Positions 33,147 to 42,334 of a stretch of 64,000 nt of DNA are shown one piece after another. Source of the DNA: Acetobacterium malicum subsp. dehalogenans DSM 11527. Its GTDB lineage: Bacteria > Bacillota > Clostridia > Eubacteriales > Eubacteriaceae. The position numbers were made by a program, and so were the translations under genes. Every line of letters starts with the position of its first letter. Position 1 is the first letter of the stretch. The DNA is taken from NCBI RefSeq assembly GCF_000472665.1, contig NZ_AXAC01000005.1:111103-175102 (forward strand), in the 5' to 3' direction. The notes beneath the pieces were generated by a model. That model saw only the letters and a program-made list of their open reading frames with translations. It had not been told where the DNA came from and ran no database searches.

Positions 33147-35736
33147 AGTTACTGCCCTTCTGATATTTACTTTTTAATTGTTTTAAGAGCACTTGTCCGC
33201 TGCGGGGACAGGGAATTGCTGCGGCTTTCAGCAACGCTTCATAGCGACTGATAAAGCTCCTTAAGGGCTGATTAAGATAGTTTTCCCGCAGACCTTCATC
33301 AAGCAAAAAAGACGCCAGGGCCTGATAAACTTCGGCGCCAGTTTTTTCATCACCGGCCAACACTGGAAAAATTCGTTGCAGAATGGCCAGATCAATAACC
33401 TCCAGTTCGCTGAACAAACCCTCAGCACCGCTGTTGATCCCAAAGGCCAGGATTTCATTTTTGCCCCGATATCCCATCGGACAGTCATGGTCAATTAACA
33501 ACTGTTGTACCCCGTTGAGCAAATGCATCAGGCGCTCGAGAATTTCCGGCAGACCCTTAGCCTGGCTGTGGATTTTAAACTGGCTGTTTTCCCAGTCACT
33601 GTTGCCGACAGGACTGCCGTAGTCGGGAAAAACTCCAATTTCTACCACTGGCATTGAGATCACGTTACCGCTGTCAATGACCCGGGCCGGGACAGGAAAA
33701 TGACCCGGGCCTTCATTGATGGTGGTGATAATATAAAGGTTGTCCGGAAAATTCAAACTGCCGTACTCCCGGAATGCTGTGATATCGGCACCAAAATCTT
33801 CCCGGTTTAAAAAGGGCTCCTTGCTGCCATTGATTCCTTCCAGCAACAGCCGCAGGTAATCTGCGGCCGGAGACTGGTCCATTTCGTCCAGCAGCAAAAA
33901 ATGGGGTTTATCCGGATATTCTTTGGCGGCCTTTAATATCAGCATCAGGGGTCCGGGAATAAAGTGGCCGCGACTGTCCAGATGCCCCATCAAATGGGTA
34001 TCGTTCTCCCAATTTTTCCCCACCAGCAGTCGCTTAAAGCGACCGTTTTCCGGACTGGCACCGATTGCTTCGGCAAAGAGCCGGGGAAAGCTTGTTTTAC
34101 CGCTACCCACCCGACCTCTAATCATCACAAATGGTTTTGATTTTATGGACAGGTAATAGGCTTTAATTAATTCGGCCGGATAGTAATAGCCCTTGTTTCC
34201 CATTTTTGCCTGAACCAATTGGAGGTCGGGGGTGAGATAATCATTCTTAACCGGATAGCGGCTAAATGATTGTGTTAAAAGATTTTGTGCTTCCGCTGCG
34301 GATTTAAGATGGTTCGCTTCCGTAGCTGTTTCTGTCATTTCAGCCTGGAATTGGGGGGGTAGTTTCTGCTCTTCATGGGCATGCATTTCCGTTTCGAGCT
34401 GTTGACGATTGAAATCCCTTAGTTCTTCCGGGACGGATTCAACGTCCTCCAAATTTTTGTTTTTTTCTTCATTGGTATTTCCGCTTCCCATGGTTACCGC
34501 CGGGTCGGAGCTTTCCGGATTCAAAACCGCCGATTGATCTCTAGCATTTTTATCGCTGCGCGAAGTTTCTTTGCTCGGGTTTTCTTCAATTTGACTTTCT
34601 TCAACACGATTATCAAAGACAACCGTCACAGTTTCTGCTGGTACCGAATCCTGTTGTTCCGCAACCAGTTCCTGAACAGAAATTTCCGGTGTTTCCGGAA
34701 TTTCGGCCACCGCATCATTTTCGATCCGAGAATCCACTTCTTTAATAATTGCTTCAATTGGTTCACCGCTGACCGCTGCTTTATCAGTCATCTGATCCTG
34801 AGCGATGCAACATTCATACATTTTTCGGAAATCTTCAAATTCAGCTGCCAGTACGGCATCTGCAGGCATCTCCGTTTCGGTATACTCCCGATAGCAGACA
34901 ATCCCTGCTACCAGGCTGGCATTGGCCAGCAAAACCTCTTTGTGGTTGGTCTGGTAGTTTCCGGTCGCGATTTTTTTTCGATATGCAGCGGCTTTTTCCG
35001 AAAGACTTCTGATCCCAACCCCTTCTTCCCCATAGACGATGGCCAAATAAAGCTTACGGCTGTCCATAGCCAGAATATAAGCCAGATAAAGATCTTCATT
35101 ATTAATGCTCTGACTTTCTTTATCCAGCACTTTAACCCAGGGGATTTCGGCCCATTGGCTGTCTCCGGCAAAGCCCAGTACCTTATAATGTCCAGATCGG
35201 ATGCTGTCAAAGCTTTCAATCACCTTCGGGATCTCTTCGTTGATCACATCTTTAAAGGAAAAGCGAAAGTCTCTGGGATAATAATTGGGATAACCGGTAA
35301 TCCATTTTACCAATAGCTCCTGGAGTCCGGCAGCTGGTGGGATGGCCGCCATGAGCGGGGCGCTTTTTTGCACTTCGCCCTGATTATCCTCATCATTTTC
35401 CATCATTAACCGCAGACTGAAAACATCGTTGGCTTTTGCCATTTCCAGCCTTGGCGTTTTCGCGACTTCAGGATTTCCACCAAACCAGGATTCATAATCC
35501 GGAAAGGCTTCTCCCAGCTTGCGAATCAGGACCTTGCTCCATTTCAGTTTGGCATTACCGCCTTCTGTTTCCAGATACGAAGGATATTCCCGATTCTGAT
35601 AAATAATTGCCAGTCGTTCTCCGGCACTGCCAAAAAAACTGATCAGTTCTTTTGGAATAATCATCTCCGTGTTAACGAAGTCAGATAATTCTGTTGTTTT
35701 GATAATTCGATCCGATCCTAATAATTCCCAGCTCAT
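33145..35736 (-). CDS. McrB-like AAA+ ATPase with MrcB_N (DUF3578) domain
   Basis: 863 residues (872 from an alternative ATG). In the 872 numbering: an N-terminal module (about 10-97, IPKELISFF to ESWFGG) of the type found in front of restriction-like proteins; an MrcB_N/DUF3578-like domain (about 140-330, with GFAGDSQWAEIPWV); a long acidic, probably disordered linker (about 345-515); and an AAA+ domain with Walker A GRVGSGKTS (570-578), Walker B LLLDEMD (643-649) and a sensor TTINEGPGHFPVPARVID. The DUF3578 plus AAA_5 arrangement matches McrB-type subunits of modification-dependent restriction, but no McrC nuclease is nearby. Start at MSWELLGSD is favoured by AAAGG nine bases upstream. In operon with a YjbQ-like gene. 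Role in defence is inferred. Confidence 0.75.
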   Translation of the reverse strand: MSWELLGSDRIIKTTELSDFVNTEMIIPKELISFFGSAGERLAIIYQNREYPSYLETEGGNAKLKWSKVLIRKLGEAFPDYESWFGGNPEVAKTPRLEMAKANDVFSLRLMMENDEDNQGEVQKSAPLMAAIPPAAGLQELLVKWITGYPNYYPRDFRFSFKDVINEEIPKVIESFDSIRSGHYKVLGFAGDSQWAEIPWVKVLDKESQSINNEDLYLAYILAMDSRKLYLAIVYGEEGVGIRSLSEKAAAYRKKIATGNYQTNHKEVLLANASLVAGIVCYREYTETEMPADAVLAAEFEDFRKMYECCIAQDQMTDKAAVSGEPIEAIIKEVDSRIENDAVAEIPETPEISVQELVAEQQDSVPAETVTVVFDNRVEESQIEENPSKETSRSDKNARDQSAVLNPESSDPAVTMGSGNTNEEKNKNLEDVESVPEELRDFNRQQLETEMHAHEEQKLPPQFQAEMTETATEANHLKSAAEAQNLLTQSFSRYPVKNDYLTPDLQLVQAKMGNKGYYYPAELIKAYYLSIKSKPFVMIRGRVGSGKTSFPRLFAEAIGASPENGRFKRLLVGKNWENDTHLMGHLDSRGHFIPGPLMLILKAAKEYPDKPHFLLLDEMDQSPAADYLRLLLEGINGSKEPFLNREDFGADITAFREYGSLNFPDNLYIITTINEGPGHFPVPARVIDSGNVISMPVVEIGVFPDYGSPVGNSDWENSQFKIHSQAKGLPEILERLMHLLNGVQQLLIDHDCPMGYRGKNEILAFGINSGAEGLFSELEVIDLAILQRIFPVLAGDEKTGAEVYQALASFLLDEGLRENYLNQPLRSFISRYEALLKAAAIPCPRSGQVLLKQLKSKYQKGSN

Positions 35737-35780
35737 TGCTACTGCCTTTCTCTGTTCGCTCATTTTTTTGCGTAAGTTTT

Positions 35781-36374
35781 CTATTCTTCGCTCTCTGCGC
35801 TATTCTCGCTGGTGGTTGTGTCTTTGTTTTCAGCTTCCAGCTTCTGACGCTGCTCTTCCCGCAAACGCCACTCATTTCGCATTTCTTCTTTTATCTGTTC
35901 CTGTTCATCCTCATAAGCTTTCCGCTTTTCAAAAATCAAAGCCAATTCTTCCGGCATCGACGCTTCCTCGTTTTCGGCCAAGATAGTCCCTAAACTGCTA
36001 ATGAAATATTGACGCTCACCCGGTCCCTGAAATTCAACAAAATAAATACTCTGATTTTTGTCCAGCATCAAGGTCCCATTGGTCACCATCACCTGGAGTG
36101 ACGGTCCAAATATCGTTGCCTTGACGCAGGAGGTGGTCCATCCGGTAAACTTCATGCCGTCATACTTGGGCATCAGGTGGTTCAGCTTATCAAAAAACTC
36201 GCGTTGCAGCCGCCAGTCATCATTGATTGAAATGATCACTGCGGCGGTTCGCTCGGGAATTTGAATCTGCACAAAGCCATCTTTTAACCGGGACTGGTCG
36301 AGATACTCCCGGACACTTTCGGTAATATCAATAAGTTGTTCACTGTTTGTTATCTCAATCTTATTCGTTTTCAT
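35781..36374 (-). CDS. Diverged UPF0047/YjbQ-like protein with charged C-terminal tail
   Basis: 197 residues. Residues about 1-132 align by eye with UPF0047 (YjbQ, secondary thiamine-phosphate synthase fold): ITESVREYL, RTAAVIISINDD where the family has HTTA..NEN, MPKYDG, VKATIFGPSLQVMV, and IYFVEFQGPGERQ for the conserved end. The invariant histidines of the family (HTTA and the AHxKA segment) are replaced, so the original activity is probably lost. The last about 55 residues are a charged helix and acidic tail. It is the first gene of a two-gene operon with the McrB-like ATPase and is divergent from a membrane-protein gene. Function unknown; an adaptor or ligand-sensing role is speculative. 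Confidence 0.65.
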   Translation of the reverse strand: MKTNKIEITNSEQLIDITESVREYLDQSRLKDGFVQIQIPERTAAVIISINDDWRLQREFFDKLNHLMPKYDGMKFTGWTTSCVKATIFGPSLQVMVTNGTLMLDKNQSIYFVEFQGPGERQYFISSLGTILAENEEASMPEELALIFEKRKAYEDEQEQIKEEMRNEWRLREEQRQKLEAENKDTTTSENSAESEE

Positions 36375-36601
36375 TTACGCTCCCTATTTTGTTGATTAGT
36401 TCGTTGCCTGGTCATGATTTTGGGTATATCATTTATTATAAACGATCCGATTTGAAAAAACAAAAACATATCCATCCATGTTGGATAAATATTTGCCGTG
36501 TAAACCAGTTGCAAAAATTAATTTAATAAACGATTTATCTATGAGACAATAAAATGATATGTTAAAATGATCCAAAGTTTTTAATTTGAAAGGAATCCTT
36601 T

Positions 36602-37441
36602 ATGTATTATAATCTGAGTCTGCTATTTATTTATTTTTTTCTTTATGCAATCATCGGTTGGATGTGCGAAGTGGTGTACTGCTCCATCCCGGAAAAAAAA
36701 TTTATTAACCGGGGCTTCTTAAACGGCCCCTATTGTCCCATTTATGGAGTCGGTGCGTTGATTATTATCATGTTCTTAATGCCCTATGTCAGTGATCCAA
36801 TCCTGGTCTTTTTCATCGGGATTATTCTCACCAGCACCCTGGAGTATGTCACCAGCTGGGGGATGGAAAAACTATTTCATGCCAAATGGTGGGACTACTC
36901 CGACCACAAATTTAATATCAATGGCCGGGTCTGTCTGCTTAATTCATTTCTCTTTGGGCTGTTGTGTGTGGTGCTGATGTATGTGGTTCATCCGATTGTC
37001 TATGATCTGGTTAACAGTTTTTCGTCGTTCTGGATCCAGGTTATTGCCACTGTTGCAGCAGTATTTTTCCTCAGCGATCTAGTCGAATCGACCCGCGAAA
37101 CAGTTTCCTTTAATAAAAAACTCAGCAGCGTTTACGAAGCAACCACCGAACTTAAGGATAATTTAAAAGAAAAGGGCATTACTACCGCTCACGAAGTTAC
37201 TGCCAGAGTCCGGGATCTGAAGGATGGCAAGCTTTCCGAAGCTAAAGATTCTGCCCACCACTTAATTGTTTCACTGACCAATCGCATCAACGAAACCAAA
37301 TTCATCAACCGTTATTCTCATCGCCGGATTATGAGTGCTTTCCCCAAGATGGCCCATCAAGATCACCAGAGTTCCCTGGAACTCTATAAGGCCTATATGG
37401 AAAAAAACAAGTCGGCTAAAACGGAGCACGATGTAAAATAA
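36602..37441 (+). CDS. CmpB-type putative ABC-transporter membrane protein
   Basis: 279 residues. The first about 180 hold five transmembrane helices with the PF06541-like signature: FFLYAIIGWMCEVVYCS, NRGFLNGPYCPIYGVGA, and WDYSDHKFNINGRVCL. The C-terminal 100 residues are a charged cytoplasmic helical segment. The family is annotated as type-IV ABC-transporter permease, but no ATPase is adjacent and transport is unproven. ATG with AAAGGAAT upstream. The next gene follows by 77 bases on the same strand. Confidence 0.82.
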   Translation: MYYNLSLLFIYFFLYAIIGWMCEVVYCSIPEKKFINRGFLNGPYCPIYGVGALIIIMFLMPYVSDPILVFFIGIILTSTLEYVTSWGMEKLFHAKWWDYSDHKFNINGRVCLLNSFLFGLLCVVLMYVVHPIVYDLVNSFSSFWIQVIATVAAVFFLSDLVESTRETVSFNKKLSSVYEATTELKDNLKEKGITTAHEVTARVRDLKDGKLSEAKDSAHHLIVSLTNRINETKFINRYSHRRIMSAFPKMAHQDHQSSLELYKAYMEKNKSAKTEHDVK

Positions 37442-37518
37442 TTTTGTCGGTATCTATAAGCATTTTATGGGTATTTTCTTAAACCACTAACAAATTTCTT
37501 GCCAAGGAGGTAAGAGCG

Positions 37519-38367
37519 ATGTTGTATCATAGCGAACTTAATCTGCTCAGTCAGCTCGCGGCCCTGGATCTTCCCGTTGAACCTGGTCTGCTACCAGAAT
37601 ATACGGTGGGTGAAATGGTAACCGCGCTGCTGCAAAATGTCAAAGCGCTGCAGGGCGATTGCGCCATGTCCGCCTCCGAGTGGGATAAATCTCTGCATCT
37701 GATGATGGATAATCCCAGGCTCACCGCCCTGAAGGTTCTGGCCTATACAAACCAGCCGGATAATGGCCTGGTGGCCTATTGTTTTTCTGATGTCATCCCC
37801 GACTGCGGAATCATCGCTTTTCGGGGCACGACCGGTATCGGCTGGGTTGACAATATCAAGGGCGGCTTTTTAACCGATACGCCGCAACAATTAAAAGCCC
37901 TGGAATTTTTCCATACCGTTGATGCGGCCTTCACTTTTAAGGAGTATACCTTAACTGGACATTCCAAGGGCGGTAATAACAGTCAATACATTACCGTCGT
38001 TGATGGCAATAAAATCAATCGCTGTGTCACCTTTAACAGTCAGGGGTTTTCGGCCGAATTCATTCGCAAATATGCCCCCACGATCAGCGCGAACCAGAGC
38101 AAAATAATCGCCTATGAATCCGCCTGGGATGTGGTCAACATTCTGTTAAACAGTATTGCCGGAAAACGGGTTGTCGTCGGCGGCGACTCCAAACTTCCTC
38201 ACCATAACCATCCGCCCAACCGCTTGCTGGATCCCCGCGGTGAGATCCGCAAACTGGATATGCGACATCCTTTTTATATCGGTTTCCAGAATTTTACGAT
38301 GAGTTTAACGCTGATGGCCTCGAAAGCCAAACAACAGTTGGAAAAGACCAAAACAACTAAAAAATAA
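37519..38367 (+). CDS. DUF2974 (Mbeg1-like) alpha/beta hydrolase
   Basis: 282 residues of the lipase-like DUF2974 family. IIAFRGTTGIGWVDN provides the strand before the nucleophile, and TLTGHSKGGN is the GxSxG nucleophile elbow (Ser near residue 154). A conserved Asp/His pair lies in the C-terminal half (AWDVVN and HHNHPPN). Likely an intracellular or surface esterase; substrate unknown. Strong AAGGAGGT ribosome site. It may share a transcript with the CmpB-like gene and ends in a long terminator. Confidence 0.85.
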   Translation: MLYHSELNLLSQLAALDLPVEPGLLPEYTVGEMVTALLQNVKALQGDCAMSASEWDKSLHLMMDNPRLTALKVLAYTNQPDNGLVAYCFSDVIPDCGIIAFRGTTGIGWVDNIKGGFLTDTPQQLKALEFFHTVDAAFTFKEYTLTGHSKGGNNSQYITVVDGNKINRCVTFNSQGFSAEFIRKYAPTISANQSKIIAYESAWDVVNILLNSIAGKRVVVGGDSKLPHHNHPPNRLLDPRGEIRKLDMRHPFYIGFQNFTMSLTLMASKAKQQLEKTKTTKK

Positions 38368-38372
38368 AAGCT

Positions 38373-38429
38373 AAAAAGCGTCCTTTAGAAATTGAACCAA
38401 TTGGTCAATCCTCTAAAGGACGCTTTTTA
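38373..38429. terminator. Bidirectional terminator between convergent genes
   Basis: Outer arms AAAAAGCGTCCTTTAGA and TCTAAAGGACGCTTTTT are perfectly complementary; an inner TTGAACC-AA-TTGGTCAA partial stem fills the loop. Confidence 0.9.
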
Positions 38430-38446
38430 TAGACCCGACCTTTTGC

Positions 38447-39658
38447 TTAGGCCAGTTCTTCCTGTTCGGCTGTCATTTTTTCAATCCGTTCATTGGTAAT
38501 TTTTCTGAAGACGGCATAGAATACTGCAAAGGACGGAATCCCCAGAATAATTCCCATGAAGCCAAACAGGCTGCCACCGATAATCATCCCGACCAGTACC
38601 CATAAACCAGATAAGCCAATCGATCCGCCCACGACTCGCGGATAAATCACATTACTTTCAAACTGCTGCAGCGCAATAATATAAACGACAAAGATCAGAC
38701 AGTAAATCGGGTTCACCACCAGCAAAATAAAACCACTGGGGACGGCCCCCAAAAAGGCGCCGAAGACCGGAATTACGCTGGTCATGCCAACTAGAACCCC
38801 AATCAGCAAGGCATAGGGGATCTGTAAGATGGCCAGGCCAACGGTGCATAAGAATCCCAGAATAAAAGCTTCAGTTATTTGTCCAGCAATAAAGCCATGA
38901 AATACCTGGTTGGCAGTGGTGCTGACATCTTGAATAAAATCAGCGCGATCTTTTCTGACATAGGCATAGATCAGTTTATCCTTGAGAGCTAATAAATTCT
39001 CTTTGTCCGCCAGCAGATAAATGGAAATGACAATCCCCATGATCACATTAAAGAAACCAACGGTGATATTTTTTGTGGCATTGAAGATTTCTGGAACTGA
39101 GCTCAGTAAAAGACTACCAAACTGCTCCATCAGCGTATCCCATTCGATAGTAATATCGCTCCATAATGTTTCCGGCAGATTGAAGAACGCCAGAACATCG
39201 TCAACCAGAGAATTAAAGGAGTCGACATAACCCGGTAATTTTATCATCAGGGTATCAATGCTTTCACTCACCTGAGGAATGACAAAGGTTATCAATCCAG
39301 CCAGAATGCCGATCACAAAGATGAATGTCAGGGTAATAGCAATCATCCGTTTACCCTTGTTGATATCGCGATTTTTTTTGCTTTTGAACCGTCTTGCTTT
39401 ATTTTTGAAACGATTCATAAAACCCAAAAAGTGTGTCTCAATAAACGACATCGGGATGTTTAAGATAAAAGCAACTCCCAGACCGATCAGCACCGGCGTA
39501 ATAATATTCACAAAAAGTCCCAGATATCCGACCAGATACTTTAAATTCAGAAGGGCTACCAGTAAACAGATTCCAAAGGTAATTAAGAAGAAAAAGTTTT
39601 TGAAGTTCTTGTCACTCATATCTTGATTTCTATTTTTCCCGTCATTGTTGTTTTCCAC
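38447..39658 (-). CDS. AI-2E family transporter (PerM/UPF0118)
   Basis: 403-residue membrane protein with about eight helices. Family features include two N-terminal helices, GLGVAFILNIP, a large extracellular segment (about 140-200, LPGYVDSFNSLVDDVLAFF), GFIAGQITEAFILGFLC and the C-terminal LVGMTSVIPVFGAFLGAVPSGF and GLWVLVGMIIGGSLFGFMGI segments. Members export small molecules or sodium; AI-2 export is established only for few. GTG start with AAGGCGGTGA upstream. Stand-alone gene. Confidence 0.9.
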   Translation of the reverse strand: MENNNDGKNRNQDMSDKNFKNFFFLITFGICLLVALLNLKYLVGYLGLFVNIITPVLIGLGVAFILNIPMSFIETHFLGFMNRFKNKARRFKSKKNRDINKGKRMIAITLTFIFVIGILAGLITFVIPQVSESIDTLMIKLPGYVDSFNSLVDDVLAFFNLPETLWSDITIEWDTLMEQFGSLLLSSVPEIFNATKNITVGFFNVIMGIVISIYLLADKENLLALKDKLIYAYVRKDRADFIQDVSTTANQVFHGFIAGQITEAFILGFLCTVGLAILQIPYALLIGVLVGMTSVIPVFGAFLGAVPSGFILLVVNPIYCLIFVVYIIALQQFESNVIYPRVVGGSIGLSGLWVLVGMIIGGSLFGFMGIILGIPSFAVFYAVFRKITNERIEKMTAEQEELA

Positions 39659-39735
39659 AAGTTCACCGCCTTTTCATATTTTTGCTATTATAGCACAAGG
39701 CTATCGGATTCCGCTTAATTTTTTGTTTACCAAGT

Positions 39736-39768
39736 AAAAAGCATCGCCTGGTTGAGCAATGCTTTTTA
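39736..39768. terminator. Terminator hairpin after the small membrane protein gene
   Basis: AAAAAGCAT / ATGCTTTTT stem with a 14-base loop, T-run on both strands. Confidence 0.7.
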
Positions 39769-39797
39769 AATATCTATTATAATGTATGAAGAACGAC

Positions 39798-40139
39798 TTA
39801 ATAGGACTTGATCAAGGTGATCCCACCAATAAAAGGAAGTGGTTTAGCTTCAAGCTGAATTACATTAATGATCCCATAAATGGCAAAACCAACAAACGCC
39901 AGAGGTACCGCACTAAAAAGAATGGTGGACAAGATCCAGCCGATAACGGGTATCACTCCAATAATTATTCCAGCCACGGTCAAAGCCAGCCAAGCTAGAA
40001 ACAGCACCACACCCTGATTGGTATGGTATCGGGCAAATTGATTATCACTTGCTGCGAATAAGGGAATCAGAAAAATAATGTAGGCAAAAATAGCCATAAT
40101 TTTGCCTTCTTCAGCTTCTTGCTTGTCAATATCAATCAT
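39798..40139 (-). CDS. DUF4870-like small membrane protein
   Basis: 113 residues with three transmembrane helices (about 14-30, 44-68, 74-95) and the NQFARYHTNQGVVLFLAWL segment typical of DUF4870/Tic20-like proteins, where F-A-x-H-x-x-Q-G is conserved. Function unknown. ATG with CAGGAGGT upstream. It stands alone between terminators. Confidence 0.82.
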   Translation of the reverse strand: MIDIDKQEAEEGKIMAIFAYIIFLIPLFAASDNQFARYHTNQGVVLFLAWLALTVAGIIIGVIPVIGWILSTILFSAVPLAFVGFAIYGIINVIQLEAKPLPFIGGITLIKSY

Positions 40140-40319
40140 ATTCGTTTAACCTCCTGTTTAAGATCAGATCGGCAATTGAGGACACCATGATTTTTTACCT
40201 CAGTTCAGCAATTACTTGTATTTACTACATGATATCACACTAAAAGTTTAACGGTCAATTATTATTTTTTGTACCGGCATTGATATCGCCCACTTTTGTC
40301 ATTTACACACGCAACCACG

Positions 40320-40398
40320 ATTCCGCTTAGCTTCATCTTTGGTTCGCGAGCAGTCGCCAACTGCAAGCGAGCTTGCGATTGGCTCGTTACCTTCGCGC
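40320..40398 (+). repeat. Dispersed palindromic repeat, single copy
   Basis: Matches the tandem units at 25956-26200 in its core (GCAGTCGCCAACTGCAAGCG and following CTTGCGATTGGCTCGTT), with a more diverged first 25 bases and a CTTCGCGC end. Located between the small membrane protein gene and typA. Confidence 0.85.
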
Positions 40399-40400
40399 AA

Positions 40401-40427
40401 AAAAGGAACGCTGTTTAGGCGTTCCTT
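40401..40427 (-). terminator. Terminator of typA
   Basis: AAGGAACGC / GCGTTCCTT stem; on the minus strand followed by six T. It directly abuts the palindromic repeat. Confidence 0.85.
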
Positions 40428-40432
40428 GATTT

Positions 40433-42247
40433 TTAGCGGGAGCTACGTTTTCGTTCCAGTTCGCCCAGGACTTTCTTGCGAATCCGGATATCGGTTGGTG
40501 TCAGTTCCACCAACTCATCGTCAGTAATAAATTCGATCGCTTGTTCTAACGTCATAATTCTTGGTTCGACCAATTTTAAGGCCTCATCGGTTCCTGAAGA
40601 ACGAACATTGGTCATTTTTTTATTCTTAGTCGGATTAACCGTCATATCGTCACTACGATTATTGATTCCAATAATCATGCCTTCATAGACTTTCGTTCCG
40701 GCTCTAACCAGCATTTCACCACGATCACTTAAATTAAACAATGAATAGGCCATTGTTTCACCAGCAAACTGGGAAATAAGAACCCCATTGAGACGTTGGG
40801 GAATATCACCTTTATGCTCTTCAAAAGCGGAAAATCGTCGAACCATCGTTCCTTCACCATGGGTATCATTAATAAATTCACTTTGATAGCCCAGTAATCC
40901 CCGGGTCGGTACAAAAAATTCCATTTTTGTCCAGTTTTCGTCGGTGTACATGCTTTCCATGCGACCTTTTCGGATGTTGAGTTTTGAAATAACCGCACCC
41001 GAATATTTTTCCGGTACTGATACAATAACCAGTTCAACCGGTTCCATCAATTTATTATTCTCATCCCGGTGCATGATAACTTCCGGTTTCGAAACCGCTA
41101 CTTCATAACCTTCGCGACGCATGTTTTCCAGCAGGATCGACAAATGAAGCTCACCACGGCCGGAAACCTTGAAACCGTCAGTGGTATCTTCCAGTTCTTC
41201 GACTAACAGACCGACGTTGACTTCCAGTTCTTTTTCCAACCGGGCCCGGATATGTCGGGTGGTCACAAATTTTCCGGAATCGCCAGCAAAAGGTGACTTG
41301 TTGACCAGAAAATTCATCGACAGGGTTGGTTGTTCAATCTCTATCAGTTCCATTGGTTGAACCTGATTGATCTCACCAATGGTTTCCCCGATGGATATAT
41401 CCGGGATGCCCGAAATAACGACGATATCTCCGGCTTTTGCTTCTTTGACCTCGACTCGTGCTAAGCCTCGGTAAACAAATACCTGGTTAATTTTTTCCTT
41501 TTTAAAGCTGCCGTCGGTTTTGCAGATTTCGATTTGTTCCCCGGCATGGATGGTTCCGGAATAGACCTTTCCAATTCCCAGACGACCGATATAATCGTCA
41601 TAGGCCAGTGAAGAAACCTGCATCTGCAGGGGTTCAAGACTCAGATCATCCTGTAGGCCAACATGTTCAACAATGGTTTCAAACAAAGGCGCTAAATTGA
41701 CGCCTTCATCATCCATATCTCGAATGGCAATACCTTCTTTGGCAATCCCATAAAGAACCGGAAAATCCAACTGTTTGTCATTGGCTTTGAGTTCGACAAA
41801 TAAATCAAATACCATATCAACAACTTCTTCAGCACGCTGATCTTTTTTATCGATTTTATTAATGAAAAGAATCGGATTCAAACCTTTTTCCAGCGACTTA
41901 TTCAGGACAAAACGGGTTTGCGGCATCGGTCCTTCACTGGAGTCGACCAACAAAACAACCGTATCAACCGTCTTCAGGATTCGTTCAACCTCTGAAGAAA
42001 AATCGGCATGGCCGGGGGTATCGACAATATTAATTTTGATGTCTTTGTACATAATGGAACAGTTTTTTGAGTATATGGTGATTCCGCGTTCTCGTTCAAG
42101 GTCATTGCTGTCCATTACGCAGTCCACGACCTCCTGATTTTCTCTAAAAACATTGCTTTGTCCTAAAAGGGCATCTACCAGAGTAGATTTTCCGGCATCG
42201 ACATGGGCGATGACTGCAATGTTGATAATGGGTTGTTTGTTATTCAT
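40433..42247 (-). CDS. typA: Translational GTPase TypA/BipA
   Basis: Ribosome-associated GTPase aiding assembly and stress or cold adaptation. 604 residues. G1 AHVDAGKSTL at the N-terminus, G2 RERGITI, G3 DTPGHADF, G4 NKID, followed by EF-G-like domains II, III and V and the BipA-specific C-terminus. The ATG giving MNNKQPI is supported by AGCAGGA and family alignment; a codon 18 residues upstream lacks support. Followed by a terminator and a palindromic repeat; unlinked in function to the downstream ribosomal genes. Confidence 0.96.
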   Translation of the reverse strand: MNNKQPIINIAVIAHVDAGKSTLVDALLGQSNVFRENQEVVDCVMDSNDLERERGITIYSKNCSIMYKDIKINIVDTPGHADFSSEVERILKTVDTVVLLVDSSEGPMPQTRFVLNKSLEKGLNPILFINKIDKKDQRAEEVVDMVFDLFVELKANDKQLDFPVLYGIAKEGIAIRDMDDEGVNLAPLFETIVEHVGLQDDLSLEPLQMQVSSLAYDDYIGRLGIGKVYSGTIHAGEQIEICKTDGSFKKEKINQVFVYRGLARVEVKEAKAGDIVVISGIPDISIGETIGEINQVQPMELIEIEQPTLSMNFLVNKSPFAGDSGKFVTTRHIRARLEKELEVNVGLLVEELEDTTDGFKVSGRGELHLSILLENMRREGYEVAVSKPEVIMHRDENNKLMEPVELVIVSVPEKYSGAVISKLNIRKGRMESMYTDENWTKMEFFVPTRGLLGYQSEFINDTHGEGTMVRRFSAFEEHKGDIPQRLNGVLISQFAGETMAYSLFNLSDRGEMLVRAGTKVYEGMIIGINNRSDDMTVNPTKNKKMTNVRSSGTDEALKLVEPRIMTLEQAIEFITDDELVELTPTDIRIRKKVLGELERKRSSR

Positions 42248-42286
42248 AAATTCCTGCTTTCTTAATTTTATATTGCATAGCACTGA

Positions 42287-42319
42287 AAAGTCCTGCAACA
42301 TTGAATGTCGCAGGACCTT
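42287..42319 (-). terminator. Terminator of rplM-rpsI
   Basis: Stem with arms GTCCTGC(A)ACATT and AATGT(C)GCAGGAC; on the minus strand followed by TTTTC. Between rpsI and typA. Confidence 0.75.
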
Positions 42320-42334
42320 GTAAAAAGTCTGATA

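Noticed and set aside
33145..35736. Plain MoxR-type chaperone ATPase
   Set aside because: No VWA-domain partner is present and the DUF3578-like domain points to the McrB group, although the AAA core alone would not decide.
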